A stretch of 40,675 nucleotides of DNA from Neobacillus citreus (GCF_018343545.2 NZ_JAGYPE020000050.1:1-40675), one strand, 5' to 3'; counted from the stretch's first letter, positions 1 through 8,006 are shown. Notes: generated by a model not told the origin, from the letters alone. Translations and numbers: made by a program.

Positions 1-70
1 AGCTAACCACTACTACTGCCTTCGTGGCTCGGGACTTACACCCTAGAGACTGCACCCATGCCGGGCGCAC
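1..70 (-). mobile_element. Group IIC intron, 5' end only (truncated by window edge)
   Basis: Read on the minus strand from base 70, the sequence begins GTGCGCCCGGCATGGGTGC and continues through a segment ending in AGTAGTGGTTAGCT. This matches my memory of domain I of bacterial class C group II introns such as the Oceanobacillus iheyensis ribozyme. The 5' splice boundary falls directly after the T-rich tail of the bsaA terminator (71-100), and insertion just downstream of a Rho-independent terminator is the known target habit of class C introns. Only 70 nt lie in the window, so the reverse transcriptase ORF and domains II-VI cannot be seen. Confidence 0.85.
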
Positions 71-100
71 AAACAAACAAACCGGCAAAATGCCGGCTTG
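71..100 (-). terminator. Rho-independent terminator of bsaA, used as intron target
   Basis: On the minus strand the hairpin AGCCGGCA-TTT-TGCCGGTT is followed by TGTTTGTTT. It starts four bases after the bsaA stop codon. The intron 5' end follows immediately, so this hairpin plus T-tract is the 5' exon. Confidence 0.85.
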
Positions 101-103
101 TCA

Positions 104-583
104 TTAGCTAAGTAGTGCTTCGATATCTTTGGCAATTTCACTTGGCTTTACGTTCGGTGCAAAACGTTTTACAACATTTCCTTTTTGGTCAACAAGAAAT
201 TTCGTGAAGTTCCACTTGACTGTATTAAAACCCAAGATTCCCGGTGTCTGCTTTCTTATATAGACGAACAGCGGGTGAGCGTATACGCCATTTACATCGA
301 CCTTTGCAAACATCGGAAAGGTGACGCCGTAATTTAATTCACAAAAGGATTTAATATCTGCTTCCGTCCCAGGCTCCTGGCTCATAAACTGATTGCAAGG
401 AAAACCCAGAACCGAGAAACCCTTTTCTTTATACGCTTCATAAAGTCCTTGAAGCTCCTGATACTGAGGTGTAAAACCGCACTTGCTGGCAGTGTTGACA
501 ATGAGCAGAACCTTCCCATCAAATTGCTTTAGTGAAATTTCCTCTCCACATATAGCTTTCGCCTTAAACTGATAGATCGACAT
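104..583 (-). CDS. bsaA: Glutathione peroxidase family thiol peroxidase BsaA
   Basis: 159 aa, the normal length for bacterial Gpx-family proteins. The peroxidatic Cys35 lies in NTASKCGFTPQY, where animal enzymes carry selenocysteine. The FPCNQF segment (about residues 61-66) supplies the Gln of the catalytic tetrad and VKWNFTKF the Trp and Asn. Bacillus homologues reduce peroxides, usually with thioredoxin rather than glutathione (family knowledge). The ATG follows GGGGGAG at good spacing, and this ribosome site overlaps the stop codon of the upstream gene, so the two are probably translated from one message. It is the last gene before a terminator and the group IIC intron. Confidence 0.95.
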   Translation of the reverse strand: MSIYQFKAKAICGEEISLKQFDGKVLLIVNTASKCGFTPQYQELQGLYEAYKEKGFSVLGFPCNQFMSQEPGTEADIKSFCELNYGVTFPMFAKVDVNGVYAHPLFVYIRKQTPGILGFNTVKWNFTKFLVDQKGNVVKRFAPNVKPSEIAKDIEALLS

Positions 584-596
584 TCAAGTCTCCCCC

Positions 597-1130
597 TTAG
601 CTGCCACTTCCGTATTCCTCAAGTTGTTGTAAAGTGGCAATCATAAATTCCGTCATCTCAGCAAAGTCCTCCATTTGCTCCTCTTTGACAATTCTCTCAA
701 AGTCAATGGAAATGACTAAGCGGATATTTTTTGACTTTTCTAAAGGGTTATATTCAACAGACTGGGAGATTTTCCTTGTTTCCCCCCAAATATTTTGGAA
801 AATTTTATATAATCCGTAAAAATCCCTTTGGTTTTCAGGGAGTTCGAGTGAAAATTGCAGCTTCACATAGCACCCGGCATTCTGCTCTGAAAGTGACTCT
901 GGAAGGAGTTCCGCTGCTAAGTTGTTAAGCCTTGCTTCTAATTCCATTTTCGCATGTATCGGAAGCCTGCTTTCTCTTAAACCAAAGCTGATCGTAAACA
1001 ATCGGGACATTTTCGCTAGATTAAGCCAATCATTGCGATCGGTTACAAGGATTTCACCGATCATATCCAAATCATAAAGGGCGCCTTCGATTACGACCTT
1101 CATGTTATCAAAGGCTGTTGGATCAAACAT
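597..1130 (-). CDS. Conserved hypothetical protein, 177 aa
   Basis: I do not recognise this protein. It is acidic, soluble-looking, without signal peptide or membrane segment, and rich in Leu/Ile/Glu helices; the C-terminal part (about residues 135-177) looks amphipathic helical and ends GSGS. The ATG is preceded by AAAGGAG, which overlaps the fhs stop codon, and its own stop overlaps the bsaA ribosome site. It is therefore the middle gene of a tight fhs-hypothetical-bsaA row. Opposite-strand frames inside it have no ribosome sites. Confidence 0.8.
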   Translation of the reverse strand: MFDPTAFDNMKVVIEGALYDLDMIGEILVTDRNDWLNLAKMSRLFTISFGLRESRLPIHAKMELEARLNNLAAELLPESLSEQNAGCYVKLQFSLELPENQRDFYGLYKIFQNIWGETRKISQSVEYNPLEKSKNIRLVISIDFERIVKEEQMEDFAEMTEFMIATLQQLEEYGSGS

Positions 1131-1147
1131 ACTGCGCTTCGACTCCT

Positions 1148-2830
1148 TTAGAATAGACCTACCGCATTCCCATTTTCATCTACATCCATATTCAAGGCCG
1201 CCGGTTTTTTCGGCAGGCCTGGCATCGTCATAACCTCACCGGTTAAAGCAACGATAAATCCTGCACCTATCGATGGTTTGAATTCCCTTACCGTAACGGT
1301 AAAATCTGATGGTCTGCCAAGCTTTGCCGGATCGTCTGATAGGGAATACTGCGTTTTCGCCATACAAACAGCTAAGTAGGACCAGCCATTTTTTTCAAAA
1401 TCCTGCATTTGTTTTTTTGCTTTTGGCGAAAACTCGACATCTTTGCCGCCGTAAACCTTTTGGACGATGGTTCTTATCTTCTTATCAATCGGGTCTGCCA
1501 TGTCATATAAAGGGTGGAAATTGTTCTTTTCCTTACTGATGACAGACAAAAGGGTCTCAGCCAGTTCAATTCCGCCTTCGCCTCCCTTTTCCCAAACCTC
1601 TGTCAAAGCGGCGGAGACGTTTTCCCGTTTGCACCATTCTAGCAGTGTCTGGATTTCAAGGTCGGTATCTGTGATAAATTTATTTACGGCGACAACAACC
1701 GGCAGCCCAAAGCTTTTAATCGTTTCAATATGTTTTTGCAAATTGGCAAAGCCAAGTGTCAGCGCCGGAATATTTTCCTCTGCTAAATCCTGCTTCGCCA
1801 CACCGCCATGCATTTTTAAAGCCCGAATGGTAGCGACAATGACAACAGCTTCAGGTTTAATCCCTGCTATTCTCGATTTGATATGTAAAAACTTTTCCGC
1901 TCCCAAATCGGCCCCAAAACCCGCTTCCGTGACCACGTAATCAGCTAATTTTGCTGCAGTCAGTGTCGCTATCACACTGTTACACCCATGTGCGATATTC
2001 GCAAAAGGACCGCCGTGGACTAGGGCCGGCGTATGTTCAATGGTTTGGACAAGGTTTGGTTTTACCGCATCTTTTAATAATAAAGTCAATGCCCCTGAAA
2101 CCCCTAAATCACCGACCGTTACCGGTTCCTTATTGTAATTGTAGGCGACTACCATTCTCGCTAACCGTGATTTCAAGTCTTTTATATCTGTTGCTAAACA
2201 TAATACTGCCATGATTTCAGACGCAACTGTGATGTCAAAGCCATCCTCCCTTGGCATTCCCTGAAGCGGTCCGCCAAGACCTACAATAACCTTCCGGAGG
2301 GCTCGGTCATTTAAATCTACCGCTCGTTTCCAAACAATTCTGCGCGGATCGATATTAAGCTCGTTCCCTTGCTGAAGGTGGTTATCAATAAACGCAGCAA
2401 GGGCGTTGTTTGCCGTCGTTATTGCATGAAGGTCGCCGGTAAAATGCAGGTTTATATCCTCCATTGGGAGAACTTGAGCATAGCCTCCTCCGGCAGCCCC
2501 TCCCTTAATGCCCATCGTCGGACCCAAGGACGGCTCCCGTATCGCAATCATCGTCTTTTTGCCAATCCGGTTAAAAGCATCACCCAATCCAACAGTGACC
2601 GTCGATTTCCCTTCTCCGGCAGGGGTTGGACTAATCGCCGTTACGAGAATAATTTTCCCGCTTTCTTTTGTTTTTAATTTGGCCAGTGCATCGGTAGACA
2701 GCTTTGCTTTATATTTGCCATACAGTTCAAGATCATCTTCTTCAAGCCCCAGCCTATTTGCAACATCTACAATCGGCAGCATTTTTGAGCCTTGAGCAAT
2801 TTCAATGTCCGATTTTACAATAATCTCCAT
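1148..2830 (-). CDS. fhs: Formate-tetrahydrofolate ligase
   Basis: Makes 10-formyl-tetrahydrofolate from formate, THF and ATP in cytosolic one-carbon metabolism. The P-loop-like TPAGEGKSTVTVGL is near residue 65, followed by REPSLGPTMGIKGGAAGGGY, both hallmarks of the family. An in-frame ATG lies seven codons upstream (2851), but I chose 2830: it has GCGGGGGA at a spacing of about 10, whereas the upstream ATG lacks a ribosome site, and 560 aa is the usual family length. An extended -10 (TGATACAAT, minus strand, near 2881-2889) may be its promoter. It heads the row with the hypothetical gene and bsaA. Confidence 0.96.
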   Translation of the reverse strand: MEIIVKSDIEIAQGSKMLPIVDVANRLGLEEDDLELYGKYKAKLSTDALAKLKTKESGKIILVTAISPTPAGEGKSTVTVGLGDAFNRIGKKTMIAIREPSLGPTMGIKGGAAGGGYAQVLPMEDINLHFTGDLHAITTANNALAAFIDNHLQQGNELNIDPRRIVWKRAVDLNDRALRKVIVGLGGPLQGMPREDGFDITVASEIMAVLCLATDIKDLKSRLARMVVAYNYNKEPVTVGDLGVSGALTLLLKDAVKPNLVQTIEHTPALVHGGPFANIAHGCNSVIATLTAAKLADYVVTEAGFGADLGAEKFLHIKSRIAGIKPEAVVIVATIRALKMHGGVAKQDLAEENIPALTLGFANLQKHIETIKSFGLPVVVAVNKFITDTDLEIQTLLEWCKRENVSAALTEVWEKGGEGGIELAETLLSVISKEKNNFHPLYDMADPIDKKIRTIVQKVYGGKDVEFSPKAKKQMQDFEKNGWSYLAVCMAKTQYSLSDDPAKLGRPSDFTVTVREFKPSIGAGFIVALTGEVMTMPGLPKKPAALNMDVDENGNAVGLF

Positions 2831-2991
2831 TGCCAATTCAATCCCCCGCATTCTTTATATTTAAAAGTAACTACCTTTAAATTGTATCAAAAAGGCGTTT
2901 TCATTCCGACAGATAATTATGAACAAATTATTATCTTTTCTGAATTTAGAATAATGTTTATAATAGAATTATCAAATTTTAAAAATATTCA

Positions 2992-3020
2992 TTGATTTCT
3001 TTTATTAACCATTGTATAAA
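2992..3020 (+). promoter_or_regulatory. SigA-type promoter of metA
   Basis: TTGATT (2992-2997), a 17-nt spacer, then TATAAA (3015-3020). The predicted start near 3027 gives a leader of about 30 nt. That is too short for an S-box riboswitch, and none of its conserved helices is visible. Confidence 0.6.
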
Positions 3021-3057
3021 TGAATATAACTTTTTTAATTGTAAAGGGGATGGTCAC

Positions 3058-3966
3058 TTGCCTATTAACATTCCGAAACTTCTTCCAGCCCGGGAAGTTT
3101 TAGACCAGGAAAACATTTTTATCATGGACGATGAACGGGCGACGAGCCAAGATATCCGGCCATTAAAGATTTTAATCTTAAATTTAATGCCAGAAAAAGA
3201 AAAAGCGGAAACGCAGCTGTTAAGGCTATTGGGAAACTCTCCGCTCCAGGTTAATGTCAAATTTTTAAAAACATCCTCGTATGAATCCACTCATACTAGC
3301 AAGCAGCATTTAGAGATGTTTTACACTACCTTCTCTGAAGTTAAGAATCAAAAGTTTGATGGGATGATTATTACCGGCGCGCCTGTCGAGTTATTAGAAT
3401 TCGAACAGGTTAAATATTGGTCGGAATTAACCGAAATCATGGATTGGACCAAAACTAATATTACCTCGACACTACATATTTGCTGGGGAGCACAAGCCGC
3501 GCTTTTCCATCATTATGGAATTAGAAAATTCGAGCTTACACGGAAATGCTCCGGCATTTATTCCCATCGAATTTTTGAACAAAATGATATTTTATTACGG
3601 GGCTTTGATGATCAATTCTATGCACCGCACTCACGCTATACGGATGTTTCAATTGAGGCCATCAAAAGCAACCCTCAGTTAAAATTATTAGCTGCTTCCG
3701 AGGATGCAGGCGCATTATTAATCGCCTCAACAGACCGAAGGCATGTCATGATTACCGGTCATTTAGAATATGAATCTGATACATTAGCACAGGAATATGA
3801 CAGAGACTTATCTAAGGGCCTCGAAATTCACATGCCGGAAAACTATTTTCCAAATAACGACCCGACCCAGCCTCCAATCAATCGCTGGCGCTCTCATGGC
3901 CATTTGTTCTTTTCCAACTGGCTCAATTATTATGTCTATCAGGAAACCCCATTTTTTTGGGGATAA
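3058..3966 (+). CDS. metA: Homoserine O-acyltransferase MetA, predicted acetyl-CoA type
   Basis: First committed step of methionine synthesis. A longer ATG frame opens at 2992, but the real start is the TTG at 3058: AAAGGGG sits 8 nt before it, the N-terminus then reads MPINIPKLLPA as in the family, and length becomes 302 aa. In that numbering the catalytic Cys142 (HICWGAQ), His235 and Glu237 (GHLEYES) are all present. Residue 111 is Glu (GAPVE). Work on Bacillus cereus MetA established that Glu at 111 favours acetyl-CoA while Gly favours succinyl-CoA, so the common label homoserine O-succinyltransferase is probably wrong here. A terminator follows directly. Confidence 0.95.
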   Translation: MPINIPKLLPAREVLDQENIFIMDDERATSQDIRPLKILILNLMPEKEKAETQLLRLLGNSPLQVNVKFLKTSSYESTHTSKQHLEMFYTTFSEVKNQKFDGMIITGAPVELLEFEQVKYWSELTEIMDWTKTNITSTLHICWGAQAALFHHYGIRKFELTRKCSGIYSHRIFEQNDILLRGFDDQFYAPHSRYTDVSIEAIKSNPQLKLLAASEDAGALLIASTDRRHVMITGHLEYESDTLAQEYDRDLSKGLEIHMPENYFPNNDPTQPPINRWRSHGHLFFSNWLNYYVYQETPFFWG

Positions 3967-3996
3967 AGCATCGGGATTTCCCGATGTTTTTTTTTT
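3967..3996 (+). terminator. Rho-independent terminator of metA
   Basis: CATCGGG-ATTT-CCCGATG followed by ten T residues, starting just after the metA stop. The T-run ends about eight bases before the ATG of the next frame. Confidence 0.85.
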
Positions 3997-4003
3997 GATT
4001 GTT

Positions 4004-4252
4004 ATGACCAAAATAGAGGTGGAAAAGGAGGGATATAGAATAGAATCCATTGTCGGACTTCACCGCAATCATCTTGGGGAAATTATTAGTTTCATTACCT
4101 CTGAGGGGCGTGTAATCTCATATCGAAAAGCATTACTCGAAGCAGAGAGCGGATTACTAACAGGCATACAAATGCAGGAGGATGGAACCGGAAATGCCTA
4201 TTTAAGCCCTGCTGAGGAAGAAAGCTTTGACCATTATCCAGTCCTATTTTAA
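4004..4252 (+). CDS. DUF3892 family protein
   Basis: Up to 82 aa. The core from residue 13 onward (IESIVGLHRNHLGEIISF...GRVISYRKALLEAE...G) has the DUF3892 pattern of small Bacillota proteins; function unknown. Start choice is uncertain. ATG 4004 has no ribosome site and lies right behind the metA terminator. A strong AAGGAGG (4025-4031) sits inside the frame, 8 nt before an ATA codon (4040) and slightly further from ATT (4049), close to where homologues as I remember them begin. No ATG, GTG or TTG lies at that place. Its TAA is the first three bases of repeat copy 1, which directly follows. Confidence 0.75.
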   Translation: MTKIEVEKEGYRIESIVGLHRNHLGEIISFITSEGRVISYRKALLEAESGLLTGIQMQEDGTGNAYLSPAEEESFDHYPVLF

Positions 4253-4364
4253 ATGAAAACTCGCCGATTGGCGAGTCCGATAGGACGAAGACAGAGGCGT
4301 AGTTGAATTTATGCGTTAGGGAAGTATAAATTTGTAAAAATTTATACTTCCCTATTAGCTAAAA
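4250..4364 (+). repeat. Terminator-associated structured repeat, copy 1 (full length)
   Basis: Starts TAAATGAAAACTCG and ends CCTATTAGCTAAAA. Internal structure: hairpin A ACTCGCC-GATT-GGCGAGT (4259-4276), hairpin B GTCC-GATA-GGAC (4275-4286), hairpin C a perfect 17-bp stem 4317-4333/4338-4354 with loop GTAA. A 17-codon ORF, MKTRRLASPIGRRQRRS (4253-4306), opens directly after the stop codon of the DUF3892 gene. The right end abuts the T-tract side of the mntR terminator. Two further copies are at 9995 and 23493 in the same orientation. No flanking target duplication was seen. Confidence 0.85.
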
Positions 4365-4390
4365 GAGGCAGTCATTTGACCGCCTCTTCT
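4360..4390 (-). terminator. Rho-independent terminator of mntR
   Basis: On the minus strand AAGAGGCGGTC-AAAT-GACTGCCTCTT followed by TTAGC. One pair is G-U on the minus strand but an A-C mismatch on the plus strand, so the hairpin favours minus-strand transcripts. Confidence 0.7.
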
Positions 4391-4394
4391 TTCA

Positions 4395-4817
4395 TTATTC
4401 ATTCTCATTTATTTTCTGAATTTCTCTTAAGGTGTCTATCCGTTTTTCGTCTTCTTCAAAAAACTGGACCAAATCACCGATCCGATCAATGGAATCCCAG
4501 CTCAAATGATGCTCAATTCCCTCTACATCCTTATAGATGTTTTCCTCTTTCACGCCAATGATTTTAAGGAATTGCTCAAGCAAATCATGGCGGAAAACTA
4601 GCCGTTTGCCAATTTTATTCCCTTTTGTTGTTAAGCTGAAGCCTCTATATTTTTCATACACCAAATAATCATCTTTATCGAGCTTTTGAACCATTTTTGT
4701 TACCGAGGAGGGATGAACGGACAATGCTTCGGCAATATCGGAAACCCTGGCATATCCTTTTTCTTCTATCAAATTATAAATTTGTTCAATATAATCTTCC
4801 ATACTGGGTGTTGGCAT
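4395..4817 (-). CDS. mntR: Manganese-responsive transcriptional regulator MntR
   Basis: DtxR-family repressor that senses Mn(II) and controls manganese uptake and export. 140 aa with an N-terminal winged helix (YARVSDIAEALSVHPSSVTKMVQKL, split by its turn) and a dimerisation/metal domain. All known metal ligands are present with the chosen start: Asp8, Glu11, His77, Glu99, Glu102, His103. The frame is open to 4844, but ATG 4817 has GGAGGG at 6 nt and matches the family N-terminus (MPTPSMEDYIEQIY). Its terminator is followed by repeat copy 1. Confidence 0.96.
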   Translation of the reverse strand: MPTPSMEDYIEQIYNLIEEKGYARVSDIAEALSVHPSSVTKMVQKLDKDDYLVYEKYRGFSLTTKGNKIGKRLVFRHDLLEQFLKIIGVKEENIYKDVEGIEHHLSWDSIDRIGDLVQFFEEDEKRIDTLREIQKINENE

Positions 4818-4911
4818 CCGATACCCTCCATTAAACAGAATCACCTAAAAGTTTACTATAGAAAAATAAGAGTGACAAGATTCTTTATCACAATAACTCC
4901 TCAGCCAAACT

Positions 4912-7077
4912 TTAAACAGTTGCGTTTTCAAATATAAATTTCACTCGCTTTTCCTTTTCATCTATATACAGTTTGGCATTAAAGGTTTTCTCATTATTGG
5001 TAAAGCCTTCAATTACCTCGGTTTTTCCTTCTGTCAAAAGCAGCTTTATATTTTTCTGCGTTATATTTTTCCCAAGAATTTTTTTTGAAATCGTAAAGCT
5101 ACACTTATTTTTATGATAGTTCGTACAGCCGTAAAAACTTCCTTTGTCGACCATCGTACCGTCACATTTCTTACATGGTCCAAGCTTAGTCTGAGTTTTC
5201 TTTGCCCCCCGTTTACCAGGTGTGAAATTTTCGCTTAGTTCCTTAGAAAACGTCCAATTAACCGCCTGATCAACCCCGGTCGTAATTAAATGGTGAACCA
5301 TCTTTTTCGTTTGCTCCATAAATTGCTTTGGGGAGGCTGAGCCCTCTGAAATTTCCTTCAACTTCTGCTCCCATTTTGCGGTCATTTCCGGCGATGCGAG
5401 AATTTCCTTGCCGACTGCTTCAATGAGAATTTTAGCCTTTGCCGTTGCGTAAACCAGATTTTTTCTAACCTCGATATATGCCCTGTCTTTGAGCATGGTG
5501 ATAATGCCAGCTCTTGTCGCCTCTGTTCCAAGCCCCTCAGTCTTGGTCAGAATTTTCTCCAGCTCTTTATCCTCAATATGCTTGCCGGCTGTCTTCATCA
5601 GCGTAATCAGCTGTCCTTCAGTATAACGCTTTGGAGGCTGTGTCTGGCTTTCCTTCACGTCCACTTTGATTGTTTTGCCTTGTTCCCCTTTTTCCAGCGG
5701 CGGCAGCGACGGCTCGTCATCCTGTTCCTTTTGATTGATGACCTTCCTCCAGCCCTCATCAATTTGCACTTTCCCCTTCGAGACAAACTTTGCCCGCCCA
5801 TCTACTAACGTAATGACGGTCGTATATTCAAAAATGGCCTTTTGGTAATGGGCGGCAATTAAACTCTTAACCACCAGGTCATATAGTTTTTGTTCATCAG
5901 CGGATAACTTTTCAATATTCGGTATTTGTTCCGTCGGGATAACCGCATAGTGGTCTGTCACTTTTTTCTCGTTTACATATCTTTTATTCTCCGCTATTGA
6001 ATCAACAGGTAATGGGAAAAAGCCTTGATATTCTTTGAGATGGCTTAATTTTTTAAGAGTATCGGGGAAATTGGCCGCTTCCTCTTTCGTCACATAACGA
6101 GAATCGGAACGAGGGTAAGATACATATCCTTTTTGGTAAAGCTGCTGCAGAACATCCAAAGTTTTTTTCGGTGAAAATTTATAACGTTTATTGGCATCAG
6201 CCTGCAATGCAGATAAGTTATAGAGAAGCGGCGGTAAAAACTCTTTCCGCTCACATTGAACATCGTCGACTTCCGCGTTCTTCCCACGGCAAAATGCTGC
6301 TACCTTTTCTGCCATCTCCTTGGTGTTAACACGAGTTTCACCGTCGTTTTGCCATTTGCCCGTGTACTTTTTATCATTAATTAAAAATTGTGCCACGACT
6401 TCCCAAAACGGTTCAGATTTAAAATTTTCAATCTCTAACTCCCTCTTTACAATCAATGCTAGCGTAGGAGTTTGTACTCTTCCGACTGAAAAAACATCTG
6501 AAAAGCCCTGTTTCTGAAGGAGCAGGCTGTACAGTCTTGAAGCATTCATTCCCACTACCCAATCTGCACAGGCCCGGGTATAGGCTTCAAAATAAAGATT
6601 TCGGGTGTCTGTTTCTTCCAGCAGCTTTTTAAAGCCTTCCCTAATAGAATTAGGGGTTAGCGAAGAAATCCACAGCCTTTTCATTGGCTTACGGCAATTT
6701 GTCAGTCTTAAAATATTGCGAATAATTAGTTCCCCTTCCCTTCCTGCGTCACCGGCATGGATAATATCGGTCACTTGCGGGTCGGATACTAATTTTTTTA
6801 TCACAGCAAATTGCTTCGCTTTGTCCTTCGTTACTTCATAATTAAAATGCTCTGGTATAATCGGCAGATTCGTTAAGGACCACTTCTTCCATTCCGGCTG
6901 ATATTTCTCTGGCTGAACCAATTGACAAATATGCCCAATGGCCCAAGTAACATAGCCCCCATCAGGAAAAAGCTCGTTCGGAAAAATTTCAATAAAACCG
7001 TTTTGTCTTTTATGTTTAAAGATGGATGCCAGGGTAGAGCCTTGATCAGGTTTTTCGGCAATGATTAGTTTCATCAT
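4912..7077 (-). CDS. topB: DNA topoisomerase III
   Basis: Type IA topoisomerase of 721 aa, as in B. subtilis TopB (about 727). Toprim domain at the N-terminus with Glu8 (IAEKP) and acidic DAGREGE (residues 109-115). Catalytic Tyr321 lies in YPRSDSRYVT. The C-terminus has a single four-Cys zinc motif (GPCKKCDGTM...YGCTNYHKNKC, about residues 635-665) followed by a small toprim-associated repeat domain. It relaxes and decatenates DNA during replication and recombination. ATG 7077 follows AAAGGGAG at 5 nt; the next codon is also ATG and could serve. Confidence 0.96.
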   Translation of the reverse strand: MMKLIIAEKPDQGSTLASIFKHKRQNGFIEIFPNELFPDGGYVTWAIGHICQLVQPEKYQPEWKKWSLTNLPIIPEHFNYEVTKDKAKQFAVIKKLVSDPQVTDIIHAGDAGREGELIIRNILRLTNCRKPMKRLWISSLTPNSIREGFKKLLEETDTRNLYFEAYTRACADWVVGMNASRLYSLLLQKQGFSDVFSVGRVQTPTLALIVKRELEIENFKSEPFWEVVAQFLINDKKYTGKWQNDGETRVNTKEMAEKVAAFCRGKNAEVDDVQCERKEFLPPLLYNLSALQADANKRYKFSPKKTLDVLQQLYQKGYVSYPRSDSRYVTKEEAANFPDTLKKLSHLKEYQGFFPLPVDSIAENKRYVNEKKVTDHYAVIPTEQIPNIEKLSADEQKLYDLVVKSLIAAHYQKAIFEYTTVITLVDGRAKFVSKGKVQIDEGWRKVINQKEQDDEPSLPPLEKGEQGKTIKVDVKESQTQPPKRYTEGQLITLMKTAGKHIEDKELEKILTKTEGLGTEATRAGIITMLKDRAYIEVRKNLVYATAKAKILIEAVGKEILASPEMTAKWEQKLKEISEGSASPKQFMEQTKKMVHHLITTGVDQAVNWTFSKELSENFTPGKRGAKKTQTKLGPCKKCDGTMVDKGSFYGCTNYHKNKCSFTISKKILGKNITQKNIKLLLTEGKTEVIEGFTNNEKTFNAKLYIDEKEKRVKFIFENATV

Positions 7078-7162
7078 AATTACTCCCTTTTGTTAATACA
7101 TCTCCGCCTATCATTTTACATCTATTGCTCTTCCCCGTATAGTTTGGACACGAAAATTCCAC

Positions 7163-7204
7163 ACACAAAAAACCCCCTTCAGATTAGAAAAAAACTGAAA
7201 GGGT
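7163..7204 (-). terminator. Rho-independent terminator of the 87-aa gene
   Basis: On the minus strand CCCTTTCAG pairs with CTGAAGGGGG around an AT-rich loop, followed by TTTTTT. It lies 30-70 nt after the stop codon. Confidence 0.6.
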
Positions 7205-7237
7205 ATTTTATGATTATATTTCCTTGAGCTGGTTAAC

Positions 7238-7501
7238 TCATGCCTCCTGACTATACCAATTCTCTTCCGGAATTATATTTGATACGGTTAAGATAAGAGA
7301 GGGCATTCGTTCTACATCAAATATAATGGCGCCTATTTTCTTCGTAAACATGATAAAGGCGCTGCCATGTGGAAATTTTCCGAGCTCCTCCCCGATATGG
7401 AGCAACGACATAATTATAGCTTGTTTTTCAACTTCTTCAATCGAAACCTGCGGAGAGAACCGTAATATCCATTCCTCGCCCTCAATTGAAAATCGAAACA
7501 C
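7238..7501 (-). CDS. Hypothetical protein, 87 aa, GTG start
   Basis: Not recognised. Cytosolic-looking alpha/beta protein; the middle reads HIGEELGKFPHGSAFIMFTK and the end NIIPEENWYSQEA. The first codon is GTG preceded by GGGGTGGGG about 6 nt upstream; an ATG further upstream is closed by a stop. It stands alone between topB and cspD with its own terminator. About 145 nt between its start and the cspD promoter hold no further gene I can support. Confidence 0.6.
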   Translation of the reverse strand: MFRFSIEGEEWILRFSPQVSIEEVEKQAIIMSLLHIGEELGKFPHGSAFIMFTKKIGAIIFDVERMPSLILTVSNIIPEENWYSQEA

Positions 7502-7645
7502 TTACATCCCCACCCCAGCATGGAAAAGTTATTAGTTTAACATATTGAGGAAAGGATGGTTTTATGTCCATTAGCCAAAAAAGTTGGCAGGTTTTCTTCC
7601 GTTCAAAAACGTTTAGATTTTTGAGGAAAAACCTACCGCCATTTA

Positions 7646-7674
7646 TTGACTGGCCATATTTGTTATTGTATATT
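7646..7674 (+). promoter_or_regulatory. SigA-type promoter of cspD with long leader
   Basis: TTGACT (7646-7651), 17-nt spacer, TATATT (7669-7674). The predicted start near 7681 leaves a leader of about 109 nt, typical of cold-shock mRNAs whose leaders refold with temperature (family knowledge). Confidence 0.7.
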
Positions 7675-7789
7675 TAAAGCATCATGAAATCGAATACATT
7701 TGCTCATGCTCATGTTTTGTTCCATGATAATATTTATTCTCTGGCACCATATATGAGGGTGTCCTGAAAGTCTTAGGAGGAAGAAGTAC

Positions 7790-7990
7790 ATGCAAAATGG
7801 TAAAGTAAAATGGTTCAACAACGAAAAGGGCTTCGGATTTATCGAAGTTGAAGGCGGAGACGATGTATTCGTACACTTCAGCGCTATCCAAGGCGACGGC
7901 TATAAATCTTTAGAAGAAGGCCAAGAAGTTTCTTTCGAAATCGTTGAAGGAAACCGCGGACCTCAAGCTGCTAACGTTGTAAAATTATAA
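7790..7990 (+). CDS. cspD: Cold shock protein CspD
   Basis: 66-aa single-stranded nucleic-acid-binding beta-barrel acting as an RNA chaperone. RNP1 (KGFGFIEV, residues 13-20) and RNP2 (VFVHFSAI, residues 26-33) are intact. The sequence is nearly identical to B. subtilis CspD as I recall it. AGGAGG precedes the ATG. It has its own promoter and terminator, so it is monocistronic. Confidence 0.97.
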   Translation: MQNGKVKWFNNEKGFGFIEVEGGDDVFVHFSAIQGDGYKSLEEGQEVSFEIVEGNRGPQAANVVKL

Positions 7991-8006
7991 TCAATCATAA
8001 ATCTTG

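Noticed and set aside
1467..1940. Long plus-strand frames opposite fhs, and similar frames opposite dynA, qNOR, cbaA and yprA
   Set aside because: Shadow frames of well-supported genes; no ribosome sites, and Ser/Pro/His-rich translations typical of antisense reading.
2852..3057. Possible SAM (S-box) or T-box leader ahead of metA
   Set aside because: The promoter at 2992-3020 leaves only about 30 nt of leader and no conserved helices or terminator/antiterminator pair are seen.
3797..4003. Upstream part of the 151-codon frame ending at 4252
   Set aside because: It overlaps metA in another frame and crosses the metA terminator; only the DUF3892 part is credible.
4310..4364. GCGTTAGG...CCTATTAGC resembling integron attC ends
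   Set aside because: The R/L box pattern and bulges of attC are not present, no integrase is in the window, and the stem is a simple perfect hairpin.
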